Part shown: in pieces, positions 7,923-17,535 of the stretch | How positions within the stretch are numbered: position 1 is the stretch's first letter | How the letters are laid out: the number at the start of each line of letters is the position of its first letter | Source: Aquimarina sp. BL5 | GTDB lineage: Bacteria; Bacteroidota; Bacteroidia; Flavobacteriales; Flavobacteriaceae | Length of the DNA stretch: 64,000 nt | Assembly: GCF_003443675.1 (NCBI RefSeq) | Contig: NZ_CP031963.1 | Span: 4,301,501 to 4,365,500, forward strand | Direction: 5' to 3' | Translations under genes and position numbers: made by a program | The notes under the pieces: generated by a model | Seen by the model: the letters and a program-made list of their open reading frames with translations, nothing else | Database searches by the model: none | What the model was told of the DNA's origin: nothing

Positions 7923-10364
7923 ATGGAAAAAATAAAAAATAACATACAACACCAATATCATAAAATCTATTCAAAATTCTTTTCAGATTTTGGGACGATA
8001 GAAATACGACCCTTTAGAATATCTGAAGATTGCGAAGTATTGCACGAGTGGGTAAATATGGACTATGCTTTTTTTTGGGGAATGCAAGGGTATGATTTAC
8101 AACAGGTACGACAAGAATATATAAAATTAATGGAACCAGAACACTATGATGTTTTTGTAGGTGTTTTTGAAGGTAATCCGGTTTTTATATTAGAAAGATA
8201 TCATCCTAAACAAGATGTTGTAGGTACTTTATATCCTCCTCAAAACGGGGACTGTGGCATTCATATTATTGTAGCCCCTCCGCGTATTAAGCTTCCAAAT
8301 TTTACTTGGTATCTATTTACGGCTATTATGGATTTTGTTTTTAGAGATTCATCAGTTAATAGAATTTTGGTAGAACCTGATATCCGTAATAAAAAGATGT
8401 TTGCCCTATGTCAGCGAATAGGTTTTCAACTAGATAAAATTATAGAACTCCCAAATAAGACTGCTCAAATAGCATTTTTGGACAGGCAACAACATCTTAC
8501 ATCAATTTCAAAAATTAATAAAAGAAGTGCTATGAACACCTTAGACAACCCGGTTTCACCCCAACAATCAATAGCTCATTTACAGCCAGAAGTTTGGGCT
8601 GAAGTAAATACACTTTTTGTAACCAAAGCAATTTGCGAATTCAGTCACGAACTTCTTATTAAACCTGTTGTTTTAGAACAATTAAAAGATGGTTGGAATA
8701 GTTATATCCTAAAAACAGATAATCCTACCATCCAATATCAGTTTAATGCAAAACCGTTAGCATTAAATCATTTATATATAGAATCAGCATCTATTAAGAA
8801 ATACGAAGAAAGTAAATCGGTAGTTGTTCATGGTGTTTTGTTTATTAAGGAATTTAGAAAACAACTGGGTATTAAGGATACGCAAATGCCTTTATATTTA
8901 GAAGAGATCATCAGTACATTATACGGTAGTGCATTTAAATATCTAAAAGGTAATCCAACTTCGGAAGAGCTAGCAACTTCAGATTTTCAGACTATTGAAC
9001 AGTCTATGACAGAGGGACATCCTGGTTTTGTCGCTAATAATGGTCGTATCGGTTTCGACAGTAGTGATTATAGGTCGTATGCTCCCGAAGCTGGTAATTC
9101 CTTTTCCTTATTATGGCTAGCAGGTCATAAAAGTAAAGCAGTATATGCTGCTACAGAAGCGTTATCATATGATGTTTTGATACAACAAGAATTAGCTAGT
9201 GAAACAATAGAAAATTTTAAAGAAAGTATAAGAAATAAAGGTTTTGATCCGGATGACTATTTCTTTATTCCTATGCATCCATGGCAATGGTTTAATAAGT
9301 TGGCTAATATCTTTTCGCCAGAAATTGCTACCGGAAATTTAATATGCTTAGGGTATGGTCCAGATCAATACCTTGCTCAGCAATCTATCAGAACCTTATT
9401 TAATAGAACCAATCCTAAAAAATTCTATACTAAAACAGCACTTTCTATTTTAAACATGGGATTTATGCGTGGGCTTCCGCTATATTATCTAGGTACCGCA
9501 CCTAAAATGGCAGTCTGGTTAGAAGCATTGCTTTATAATGACCCTTATATTCAGGAAACTGGTTTTAGGATGTTAAGTGAAATTGCATCTGTGAGCTATG
9601 TGAATCCTTATTTTGAAGAATTTGGGCCGCACAATGATTACAATAAGATGTTAGCTTCACTTTGGAGAGAAAGTCCTATTGCAAACATAACAGAAAAACA
9701 ACAAGCCATGACTATGGCGGCGTTTCTGCACATAGACCATAATGGAGAAGCTTTATTACCAAAAATTATCAAAAAATCAGGTTTGACCGTTAAGGATTGG
9801 CTTCAAAAATATCTAGAAGCTTATTTAAGTCCATTATTACATTGCTTTTATCATTTTGATTTAGTGTTTATGCCTCATGGAGAGAATATTATTATGGTAT
9901 TGGAAGATCAAGTACCAGTAAAATCTTTTTTAAAGGACATAACAGAAGAAGCTTGTATTCTAAATCCGGAAGTTAAATTACCGGATCATCTAAAACGGAT
10001 GTATGCTCCCGTTCCTGAGGATGTGAAATTACTTTCGATTTTTACAGATATATTCGATGGTTTTTTCAGGTTTATGTCTCACATTCTAGTTGCACATACC
10101 AACTTTGAAGAAGAACAATTTTGGAAAATGGTTGCAGATGTTATTCAAGAATATCAGGATCGTTATCCAGAAAAAGAGGCAAAATTTAAGCAATATAATT
10201 TGTTTGCCCCAGAATTTCAATTGTCTTGTTTAAATAGATTACAACTAAACAATCATAAACAAATGATTGATTTAGATGATCCTGTAGCATTACTTCAGTT
10301 TGCTGGTAAACTAGAGAATCCCATTGCTGCTTTTAGAAAAGATTTAGTAGGTACAACTTCATAG
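7923..10364 (+). CDS. Fused acyltransferase-NIS synthetase, copy 1 (BibC-like; DesC + DesD in one chain)
   Basis: This 813-residue protein has two enzymes in one chain. Residues 1 to about 195 form a GNAT acyltransferase of the IucB/RhbD type (FFWGMQG; EPDIRNKKMFALCQRIGF), expected to acylate N-hydroxycadaverine from an acyl-CoA, succinyl-CoA in the desferrioxamine/bisucaberin class. From about 204 onward it is an IucA/IucC siderophore synthetase: EGHPGFVANNGRIGF around His366, MHPWQW at His452, TKTALSILNMGFMRGL, and PHGENIIMVLE at His652, with a FhuF-like C-terminal part. NIS synthetases adenylate carboxylates and join hydroxamate units. Aliivibrio BibC is a fusion of the same kind. It is followed after 13 bp by a second copy. 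Confidence 0.92.
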   Translation: MEKIKNNIQHQYHKIYSKFFSDFGTIEIRPFRISEDCEVLHEWVNMDYAFFWGMQGYDLQQVRQEYIKLMEPEHYDVFVGVFEGNPVFILERYHPKQDVVGTLYPPQNGDCGIHIIVAPPRIKLPNFTWYLFTAIMDFVFRDSSVNRILVEPDIRNKKMFALCQRIGFQLDKIIELPNKTAQIAFLDRQQHLTSISKINKRSAMNTLDNPVSPQQSIAHLQPEVWAEVNTLFVTKAICEFSHELLIKPVVLEQLKDGWNSYILKTDNPTIQYQFNAKPLALNHLYIESASIKKYEESKSVVVHGVLFIKEFRKQLGIKDTQMPLYLEEIISTLYGSAFKYLKGNPTSEELATSDFQTIEQSMTEGHPGFVANNGRIGFDSSDYRSYAPEAGNSFSLLWLAGHKSKAVYAATEALSYDVLIQQELASETIENFKESIRNKGFDPDDYFFIPMHPWQWFNKLANIFSPEIATGNLICLGYGPDQYLAQQSIRTLFNRTNPKKFYTKTALSILNMGFMRGLPLYYLGTAPKMAVWLEALLYNDPYIQETGFRMLSEIASVSYVNPYFEEFGPHNDYNKMLASLWRESPIANITEKQQAMTMAAFLHIDHNGEALLPKIIKKSGLTVKDWLQKYLEAYLSPLLHCFYHFDLVFMPHGENIIMVLEDQVPVKSFLKDITEEACILNPEVKLPDHLKRMYAPVPEDVKLLSIFTDIFDGFFRFMSHILVAHTNFEEEQFWKMVADVIQEYQDRYPEKEAKFKQYNLFAPEFQLSCLNRLQLNNHKQMIDLDDPVALLQFAGKLENPIAAFRKDLVGTTS

Positions 10365-10377
10365 TTAAACGAGCATT

Positions 10378-12828
10378 ATGGAAAATACTGAAATCATACA
10401 AAGCATTGTTTTTTCGAGGACGATTGAAAATTTTGGAACCATACATCTACGCCATTTAGATTTTGATTCTGATATTACTACTATTCATAAATGGGTAACA
10501 AAAGAATATACTAGATATTGGGGCATGTTGGATAGCTCATTAGAAGAAGTACAATCAGAATATACAGCATTAGTTTCTAGAAAAGATTATGATGTTTTTG
10601 TAGGAATTTATAATGGAGCCCCCATCTTCTTGATGGAAAAATATAAAGCTTCAACAGATAGAATTGCTAAATACTATTCTGCTAGAGATACTGATTACGG
10701 GATGCACATTTTGGTAGCCCCATCAGAACATAAAATAACTGGATTTACATGGAATGTTTTTAGTACAGTACTCGAATATTTTTTTGGATTACCAGAGGTA
10801 GAAAGGATAGTAGTAGAACCAGATATTAGAAATGAAAAGATTCATACCCTTAATAAAAAAGCAGGATTTATATACCAAAAAGAAATCGAATTACCTGAAA
10901 AAATAGCGGGATTAGCTTTTTGTGAAACACTGGATTATAGAAAAGCAAAAAATGCGTTGCGAGAAAAAACAAAACTAATGACCAACTTAGATATATCAAA
11001 TTCGTTGAAAGAGTCCTATGCTCATCTCAATCCATTGACTTGGGCAAGTGTAAATAGATCTCTTGTAAGCAAAGCAATTAGTGAGTTTTCACACGAATTG
11101 CTTTTTAAACCTCAACAAAAAACAAATAACCAAAAGTGGAATAAGTATGTCCTAATTGCAGATACTCCTGGAATTACCTATGAGTTTATCGCTCAGAGAT
11201 ATGCTTTGGATCATTGGTATATTGATGAAACTTCCATTGTTAAAAAAGTCAATGACATACCAGAACCAGTTGACGCTTTACAATTTATTATTGATTTTGT
11301 ATACACTTTAGAAATACCAAAGCATTTACTTCCTGTGTATTTGGAAGAAATATCCAGTACATTATCAGGTGCGGCATATAAGAAAGTAAACAATTTATTT
11401 TCATCAGATGAGTTGGTAAATAGCTCCTTCCAGGATATAGAACACGCAATGACAGAAGGGCACCCTTGTTTTGTAGCAAATAACGGAAGAATAGGTTTCG
11501 ATGGTCAGGATTATTTGCAATACGCCCCAGAAACGAATCAGCCTTTTAAAATATATTGGATAGCAGGTCATAAAAGTAAAACAACCTATACTTCGATCCA
11601 TAAATTTGAATACAAATCTTTAATGCATAAAGAGTTAGGTGTACAGTTAATCGCAAAATTTAATACAAAATTAGAATCCTTGGGGTTAGATACCAGTTCG
11701 TATTTTTTTATTCCTGTACATCCCTGGCAGTGGAATAACAAGATACTGCAGGTATTTGCAGCAGATATTGCGAATCAAAATTTAGTATTCTTAGGAGAAG
11801 GGGAAGATTATTTCTCTGCGCAACAATCAATTAGAACACTTTATAATAAGAGTAATCCGGAAAAAATGTACACCAAAACAGCTTTGTCTATTCTGAATAT
11901 GGGGTTTATGAGAGGACTTTCTCCTTCTTATATGAAGAGTACGCCCCACATTACGAGTTGGATTACAGAATTGTTGGATGAGGATGCCTATCTAAAGAAG
12001 AACGGTTTTACTATGTTAGGAGAAGTTGCTACTGTTGGTTTCCAGAATACTTTCTATGAAGTGCTAGGAAAAACCAATGCTCATAACAATATGTTATCTG
12101 CTTTATGGAGAGAAAGTCCACATACTAAAATAAAGAAGAATCAAGAATTAATGACGATGGCCGCATTGCTTCATGTCGATACAGAGGGTCATTCGTTAAT
12201 GGGAGCATTGATCAATGCTTCTTCATGCGATGCCAAAAGCTGGATTCGAAAATATTTGAATGCATATCTAACGCCGTTATTGCATTGTTTTTATACCTAT
12301 GGATTTGTTTTTATGCCACACGGAGAAAACATTATTATGGTTTTGGAAAATCATATTCCAGTAAAAATTCTAATGAAAGATATTACGGAAGAAGTGATTG
12401 TTTTTAATGAGGAATTAGAATTACCCGAAAAAGTAAAACGGTTATATACAGAAACTTCTGATACGATGAAAGTGTTATCGATTTTCACAGATGTTTTCGA
12501 TTGTTTTTTTAGGTTTATGGCTCCGATTTTGGATAGAGATCTTGGTTATTCTGAGAATGATTTTTGGCAAGAAGTAGCGTTTTGTATTCATTCCTATCAA
12601 TCAGAACATCCAGCATTACAATCGAAGTTTGATCGATATGATCTTTTCGTGCAGAAATTTGATAGATGTTGTCTGAACAGATTACAACTTAAGAATACTC
12701 AGCAAATGCTAAATCTTGCAGATCCCATGGCAAGCTTGATTCTAGAGGGAACGCTAGAAAATCCCATAGCTAAGTTTAAGAATACAAAATTGAATAATCG
12801 AAAGTCTGAACTTGTTGAAGACAATTAA
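10378..12828 (+). CDS. Fused acyltransferase-NIS synthetase, copy 2 (BibC-like paralogue)
   Basis: The 816-residue protein has the same layout as the gene before it: a GNAT domain (residues 1 to about 195, YWGMLD, EPDIRNEKIHTLNKKAGF) and an IucA/IucC synthetase domain with EGHPCFVANNGRIGF (His362), VHPWQW (His448), TKTALSILNMGFMRGL and PHGENIIMVLE (His648). By eye the two copies are identical at roughly half of positions, and all nucleotide- and substrate-site motifs are intact in both, so neither looks like a decaying duplicate. A tandem duplication followed by specialisation is likely, for example different acyl donors or separate chain-extension and cyclisation steps. That division of labour is inference. 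Confidence 0.92.
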   Translation: MENTEIIQSIVFSRTIENFGTIHLRHLDFDSDITTIHKWVTKEYTRYWGMLDSSLEEVQSEYTALVSRKDYDVFVGIYNGAPIFLMEKYKASTDRIAKYYSARDTDYGMHILVAPSEHKITGFTWNVFSTVLEYFFGLPEVERIVVEPDIRNEKIHTLNKKAGFIYQKEIELPEKIAGLAFCETLDYRKAKNALREKTKLMTNLDISNSLKESYAHLNPLTWASVNRSLVSKAISEFSHELLFKPQQKTNNQKWNKYVLIADTPGITYEFIAQRYALDHWYIDETSIVKKVNDIPEPVDALQFIIDFVYTLEIPKHLLPVYLEEISSTLSGAAYKKVNNLFSSDELVNSSFQDIEHAMTEGHPCFVANNGRIGFDGQDYLQYAPETNQPFKIYWIAGHKSKTTYTSIHKFEYKSLMHKELGVQLIAKFNTKLESLGLDTSSYFFIPVHPWQWNNKILQVFAADIANQNLVFLGEGEDYFSAQQSIRTLYNKSNPEKMYTKTALSILNMGFMRGLSPSYMKSTPHITSWITELLDEDAYLKKNGFTMLGEVATVGFQNTFYEVLGKTNAHNNMLSALWRESPHTKIKKNQELMTMAALLHVDTEGHSLMGALINASSCDAKSWIRKYLNAYLTPLLHCFYTYGFVFMPHGENIIMVLENHIPVKILMKDITEEVIVFNEELELPEKVKRLYTETSDTMKVLSIFTDVFDCFFRFMAPILDRDLGYSENDFWQEVAFCIHSYQSEHPALQSKFDRYDLFVQKFDRCCLNRLQLKNTQQMLNLADPMASLILEGTLENPIAKFKNTKLNNRKSELVEDN

Positions 12829-12846
12829 TATTACTAAAAATATCTT

Positions 12847-13953
12847 ATGTCAACTATAAAACCAAATAGAATTTTAGCTATAGATTTTGGAAGAGGATTT
12901 AGTGTTATTGCTATGATAATGGTCCATACATTGTGGATTCATGCTAGTCAAGATGTGCAATCCGATACTTTTCTAGGACATTTTATTCATTTTGTTGGAA
13001 GAGGTACACCAGTTTTTTTAATAACTATGGGAGTATCTTTCATGGTATCAAGAAATCAAGATATAAAAAGTGCCCTAAAACGGGGGGTAATAATTCTGGG
13101 AGTTGCATATTTAATGAACTTTCTCAAGTTTTTAACACCCATACTTGTAGGATTAATGCCAGATAGTTTTATTGCGGCATATGGATGGGAAATGCCTTTG
13201 AATTTTGAAAAGTATGCATATCTATTATTAACCGGTGATATATTACAACTGGCAGGAGTTTCCTTACTCATATTAGCGTTTGTAAGATCTTATATAAAAA
13301 ATAAGTTTATAATATTGATAATTGCCATTTTAATCGCATTTATATCTCCAGAGTTAAGAGGTGTTCAATCAGAAATATCTGGATTGAATTATATAACTCA
13401 ATTGTTATGGAGTGATGCATATTGGGTGTATTTTCCTGTTTTCCCTTGGATATCATTTATTTTATTAGGGATGTTTTTTGGGAAATGGTATGTGGAGATG
13501 GAGTATAATCAAAATGAATTATTCAAACGCATGTTTATTATAGGTTTAGTATGTATTATGGCTGGAGCTCCATTAGTATTTACAAATGAAGAATATCATT
13601 TTAATGACTTTTTTCATTTGGGACCTGGAGGAGTGATTTACCTCGCTGGATGGAATTTTGCAGTATTGTCTATATTCCATTGGATGTTATCGACAACAAG
13701 AGATAATTTCTTATATCAAAGCTTCTATTATTGCAGCAAACATGTAACATCACTATATGTTATACAGTGGGTTTTGATTTGTTGGGGGATGGTAATTTTT
13801 GGTTTTCAAAGTAAAACTGAAATCGGTACAATGCTATTAATGCCTTTGTTTATAGGATTAACATTTGTAATTCATTTCTTGATAAATAAAATTAGAAATA
13901 TCTACAGGTCCAATAGCATAATTCTTAAAAAAAGATTGCCTATAGAAAGTTAA
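12847..13953 (+). CDS. DUF1624 / heparan-alpha-glucosaminide acetyltransferase-like multi-pass membrane protein
   Basis: This 368-residue protein has about ten membrane helices. Its first segment (RILAIDFGRGFSVIAMIMVH, then FVGRGTPVFLITMGVSFM) matches the DUF1624/HGSNAT-like family, in which a membrane enzyme moves an acetyl group from cytosolic acetyl-CoA to a substrate on the far side of the membrane. It starts 18 bp after the second NIS synthetase gene and ends the operon. A role in modifying the siderophore, or in its export or recovery, is possible, but I know of no established function for this family in siderophore pathways. The product could equally act on an envelope glycan. Confidence 0.8.
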   Translation: MSTIKPNRILAIDFGRGFSVIAMIMVHTLWIHASQDVQSDTFLGHFIHFVGRGTPVFLITMGVSFMVSRNQDIKSALKRGVIILGVAYLMNFLKFLTPILVGLMPDSFIAAYGWEMPLNFEKYAYLLLTGDILQLAGVSLLILAFVRSYIKNKFIILIIAILIAFISPELRGVQSEISGLNYITQLLWSDAYWVYFPVFPWISFILLGMFFGKWYVEMEYNQNELFKRMFIIGLVCIMAGAPLVFTNEEYHFNDFFHLGPGGVIYLAGWNFAVLSIFHWMLSTTRDNFLYQSFYYCSKHVTSLYVIQWVLICWGMVIFGFQSKTEIGTMLLMPLFIGLTFVIHFLINKIRNIYRSNSIILKKRLPIES

Positions 13954-13969
13954 GTTCATAAGATGAACT
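13953..13969. terminator. Short hairpin between convergent siderophore operon and araC-type gene
   Basis: AGTTCAT and ATGAACT form a perfect 7-bp stem with a 3-nt loop directly after the membrane-protein stop codon. There is no T-tract on the plus side. It may end the operon; the support is moderate to weak. Confidence 0.4.
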
Positions 13970-14015
13970 ATGAAAAATAAAAAAATCACATTTTATAATA
14001 GTATTTTTCAAAGAG

Positions 14016-15017
14016 TTATATATCTCTATACTTTTTTGGTGTAATTCCTTCTATTTTCTTGAAAGCAGCTGTAAAATGGGTAGAGTTTTTATAACCAACC
14101 AGCTCTGATATTTCATAAATAGGCTTTTTACTATGCAATAATAGTTGTTTGGCTTTTTCCATTCTTAATTCAGTAGCATATTCAAAAATTGTTTTACCAA
14201 AAAGTACTTTAAATTCCTTTTTTAATACAAAATCGTTTAATCCAATCTGTCTTGATAATTGATGAATAGAATATTTAGTAGATAGATCAGAAGAAACCAT
14301 GTGTTGTATTTGATATAATTTTTTTACTAAATTATCTGTTGGTAAACTGCTCGATGTTTTGGTTTCTTGCGATGAAGTTTCTAGTTTTAATGCGATCAAT
14401 TCTAGTGTTTTGGATTCTAAAAATAATCGTTTCAATAAACCTTTTCGTTGATCAGTCAAAATTTCCGAAAGTATATCTTGAGTCTTGGAGCACAAGGGTT
14501 TTAAAAAATGACTTTGTAGTTGCAGTAAAGAATATTTCTCCGCAATATCATACTCTTCATTTAATTTGTGTCTTTTAATGAAGTCTATACTCATTCTAAT
14601 TTTAACTTCTTTAAGCCGTTTTCGCTTACGATATGTAATACTACCTTTTATGTTTTCTAGATATAAGAGATAGCATTCCTGACTTTCATAAATTAAATCT
14701 TGGCTTACTCCTTCTATTTTAATTATCTGTTCTCCTTCGATCAGAAAAGACATTTCCAGAAAATCATCATAGAGAGTACCTTCAAGTAGCAGATTCTGCT
14801 TAAATAAAACATCGAAAATAGTGATAGACAACCCTTCGAACTGATGTGTTTGAAAATAACCTACACCAAACTGTTTCAGGAATTGAATTTTTTTTGAAAG
14901 GATACCACATTGTTCTTTAGATGCTATCAATTCTGTAACAGCTGATAAAGTGTTTATCTTTTTTAGATTTTGTATTTCGGTTTTAAGTGACGTCTTTTCG
15001 CGTCTTTTTTTATCCAT
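14016..15017 (-). CDS. AraC-family transcriptional regulator, probable siderophore regulator
   Basis: The 333-residue protein has an N-terminal sensing region without a recognised cupin motif and a C-terminal AraC DNA-binding domain with two helix-turn-helices (about 235-333: YSIHQLSRQIGLNDFVLKKEFK, then ISELVGYKNSTHFTAAFKKIEGITPKKYR). It lies between the biosynthetic operon, to which it is convergent, and the receptor gene, from which it diverges. Regulators of the AlcR/PchR type in this position activate siderophore synthesis and uptake when ferric siderophore is sensed. The candidate operator at 15001-15027 overlaps its own first codons, so autoregulation is likely. I found no TAnnTTTG box for the gene itself. 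Confidence 0.92.
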   Translation of the reverse strand: MDKKRREKTSLKTEIQNLKKINTLSAVTELIASKEQCGILSKKIQFLKQFGVGYFQTHQFEGLSITIFDVLFKQNLLLEGTLYDDFLEMSFLIEGEQIIKIEGVSQDLIYESQECYLLYLENIKGSITYRKRKRLKEVKIRMSIDFIKRHKLNEEYDIAEKYSLLQLQSHFLKPLCSKTQDILSEILTDQRKGLLKRLFLESKTLELIALKLETSSQETKTSSSLPTDNLVKKLYQIQHMVSSDLSTKYSIHQLSRQIGLNDFVLKKEFKVLFGKTIFEYATELRMEKAKQLLLHSKKPIYEISELVGYKNSTHFTAAFKKIEGITPKKYRDI

Positions 15018-15027
15018 AATGCGTCAT
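15001..15027 (+). promoter_or_regulatory. Second copy of candidate AraC-type operator, upstream of the TonB receptor gene
   Basis: This is identical to 3779-3805 except for two bases (A/T and A/G). CGTC half-sites start at 15001 and 15022, again 21 bp apart, with an extra CGTC at 14991. A TAATTTTG box begins 20 bp downstream at 15048. The element covers the start codon of the divergent AraC gene (15015-15017), so binding could couple receptor activation with control of the regulator. Confidence 0.65.
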
Positions 15028-15047
15028 TTTTCTCTTCTCTTAGACAC

Positions 15048-15055
15048 TAATTTTG
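15048..15055 (+). promoter_or_regulatory. -7 box of the siderophore receptor gene
   Basis: TAATTTTG fits TAnnTTTG. It predicts transcription starting near 15061 and a leader of about 60-70 nt before the receptor start. Its distance from the upstream operator matches that in the biosynthetic operon promoter to within one base. Confidence 0.6.
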
Positions 15056-15119
15056 CACTTTAATTTTATTTAGACTAATTATAAATAATGAATTTGAAGT
15101 CGCTAAAATAAATAAAAAA

Positions 15120-17504
15120 TTGTTACAGTCAGTGGTTATTTTAAAAAGAAAAAACAGCATCTTTTTGATGCTTTTGGTTACGCTCTTTTGTCAAAGTCAG
15201 GAGCTAATACAAGGGATTGTTATGGATCAAAATTCTAACCCAATACCCGAAGCGTCTATCAAGGTCGTTGGCCAAAAAAATATAGGGACGAGCAGTGATT
15301 TTGACGGTAAGTTTACACTTTCACTTCCCGAAGGAGTTTATACTCTAAAAACTAGTTTTGTAGGTTTCCATACAAAGCTTTCTCATATTACCGTAAATGG
15401 AGTTAATGAGCGATATGTTCGGATCATTCTCAATCAAAGTATAGAGGAGTTAAATGATGTTATTGTTAAAGGGAAAACAGCTGCTCAAAAGACTAAAGAA
15501 AGAGCATTTGAAGTAGAGGTTATTGAAACCAAAGGATTAAAAAATAGTAGTGTAGATATCAATGCTGTTTTAACAACAATACCAGGAGTAAATGTTAGAC
15601 AAAGAGGAGGATTAGGGGCTGCTTTTGATTTCTCTTTAAATGGATTATCAGGGAAGCAAGTGAAGTTTTTTATAGATGGAATTCCAATCGAAAATTTCGG
15701 AAGCTCCTTAACGCTAAATAATTTCCCAGCTACGCTTATAGAACGAGCAGAAGTGTATAAAGGCGTAGTTCCGATACATTTAGGAGCAGATGCACTAGGC
15801 GGTGCAGTCAATATCATTACAAATCAACGTAAAAAAGACTTTCTAGATGTGTCTTATGATATAGGATCTTTTAATACACATCGTGCTACTATAAATGGAC
15901 AATATTATAATAAAAAAGGTTGGATGTTTCAGGTATCCTCATTTTATAATTATTCGGATAACAATTATACCATTGATGATATTGAGGTAAGAGATGAATT
16001 AGGAAATGATACCGGCATCCGCAGAGATAATGTCGAGCGATTTCATGACGCTTATAATTCTCAAATGGTACGTGTGCAAACTGGATTAGTTGATAAATCA
16101 TATGCTGATCGATTGATTATTGGTTTCACTGCGTCTGCTAATGAAAATGAAATTCAACATCCGATAGACCCACAAAACCCTTTTGGAGAAGTGTTTAGTG
16201 AGAATGATATTATTTCTGGATCTCTTGAGTTCGAAAAAAATAATCTGTTTAAAGAAAAACTGAAACTTAAAATTTATGGTTCTATAACCCAAAATAACGA
16301 AAGAGTAGTAGATACTTCGTCTCGAAAATATGATTGGTTTGGAAATTTTATAGAGCGTGGAGATCAAACATTAGGAGAATTTGAAGCTAGTAAAACACTA
16401 TTCGAGTTTAAGGATAATCTACATTTGATTAATGCATTAGCTACCTATACTTTTGATGAGAATCATTTATTGAGTTTTAATTATACCAAAAATTATATTC
16501 GAAGAAAAGGAGAAGATGCTGCCAGAACAGGAAGAATTGCCTTTGAAGATCCTCATATTGTAAACAAAAATATATTAGGGCTTTCTTATGACCTCAAGCT
16601 ATTAGATTCTAGATGGAATACTTCTGTTTTTTCTAAAGGATATTTATTGAACTCAGAAGGAATTGTAGAAGATGCATTTACCAATATAGAGGAAGATCGA
16701 TTCACCAGAATCGAAAATACTTTTGAAGAATTGGGATATGGTTTTGCTACGACCTTCCTAATTCTTGACAATTTTCGAATTAAAGGATCCTTTGAAAGAA
16801 CATTTAGGATTCCGGAAGGCTATGAAGTATTTGGAGATGGATTTTTATTGAAATCGAACCCGACCTTGTCCCCAGAGAAAAGTTATAATGCCAATCTTGG
16901 AGGGCTTTTCAATACAAATATTAATGGTTTCAAATTTCAGGTGGATACCAATGTATTTTTTAGAGAGTCCGAGAATTTTATAGCGATTAGATCGGAAGGA
17001 ATTTTCTCCCGATACTATAATACAGCAGATGCCAGAAGTACAGGTGTAGAAGGAGAGATAAGAATGCTGTATAATAAGTTCTTTTTGGATGTTAATGCTA
17101 CCTATCAAAATATTATTGATAGAAATGCCGGAGAAAATGCTGGTGTAGATTTTTTAAGAAACCAACGAATAGCGAATATTCCTTATCTATTTGGAAATGC
17201 CCGTATTGGAGGTGCATTCGAAAATATACTTTTCATAAAAGACCAATTGAACATTTCTTGGAATACATATTATGTTCATGACTATCCACTTACATCTTTT
17301 GTAGAAGGAAATCCAGAAGATAGAGATATTATACCAGGACAAGTTTCGCACAATCTAGAGCTGGGATATTCTTTTAATGATGGACGTTACAATATATCAG
17401 TTTTAGCCAGAAATATTACGGATGCGAAGGTCTATGACAATTTCGAAATTCAACAACCGGGAAGAGCTTTTTATGTAAAGCTTAGATACTATATATCAAA
17501 TTAA
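15120..17504 (+). CDS. TonB-dependent siderophore receptor (XusA-like)
   Basis: This 794-residue outer-membrane receptor has a signal peptide (KRKNSIFLMLLVTLFCQSQE), a carboxypeptidase-like regulatory domain (about 30-115, GIVMDQNSNPIPEASIKVVG), a plug (about 135-240, GLGAAFDFSLNGLSGKQVKF; GGAVNIITNQ) and a 22-strand-type barrel ending in an aromatic residue pattern (FYVKLRYYISN). No ATG precedes the signal peptide: the candidates are TTG at 15120 and GTG at 15132. It is followed after 31 bp by a DUF4374 lipoprotein gene and then a PepSY membrane-protein gene, the same trio as Bacteroides XusA-XusB-XusC. The shared operator with the biosynthetic operon suggests it imports the cell's own siderophore. 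Confidence 0.9.
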   Translation: MLQSVVILKRKNSIFLMLLVTLFCQSQELIQGIVMDQNSNPIPEASIKVVGQKNIGTSSDFDGKFTLSLPEGVYTLKTSFVGFHTKLSHITVNGVNERYVRIILNQSIEELNDVIVKGKTAAQKTKERAFEVEVIETKGLKNSSVDINAVLTTIPGVNVRQRGGLGAAFDFSLNGLSGKQVKFFIDGIPIENFGSSLTLNNFPATLIERAEVYKGVVPIHLGADALGGAVNIITNQRKKDFLDVSYDIGSFNTHRATINGQYYNKKGWMFQVSSFYNYSDNNYTIDDIEVRDELGNDTGIRRDNVERFHDAYNSQMVRVQTGLVDKSYADRLIIGFTASANENEIQHPIDPQNPFGEVFSENDIISGSLEFEKNNLFKEKLKLKIYGSITQNNERVVDTSSRKYDWFGNFIERGDQTLGEFEASKTLFEFKDNLHLINALATYTFDENHLLSFNYTKNYIRRKGEDAARTGRIAFEDPHIVNKNILGLSYDLKLLDSRWNTSVFSKGYLLNSEGIVEDAFTNIEEDRFTRIENTFEELGYGFATTFLILDNFRIKGSFERTFRIPEGYEVFGDGFLLKSNPTLSPEKSYNANLGGLFNTNINGFKFQVDTNVFFRESENFIAIRSEGIFSRYYNTADARSTGVEGEIRMLYNKFFLDVNATYQNIIDRNAGENAGVDFLRNQRIANIPYLFGNARIGGAFENILFIKDQLNISWNTYYVHDYPLTSFVEGNPEDRDIIPGQVSHNLELGYSFNDGRYNISVLARNITDAKVYDNFEIQQPGRAFYVKLRYYISN

Positions 17505-17535
17505 AATAAATTTTAAACATCAAAAATCATATACA

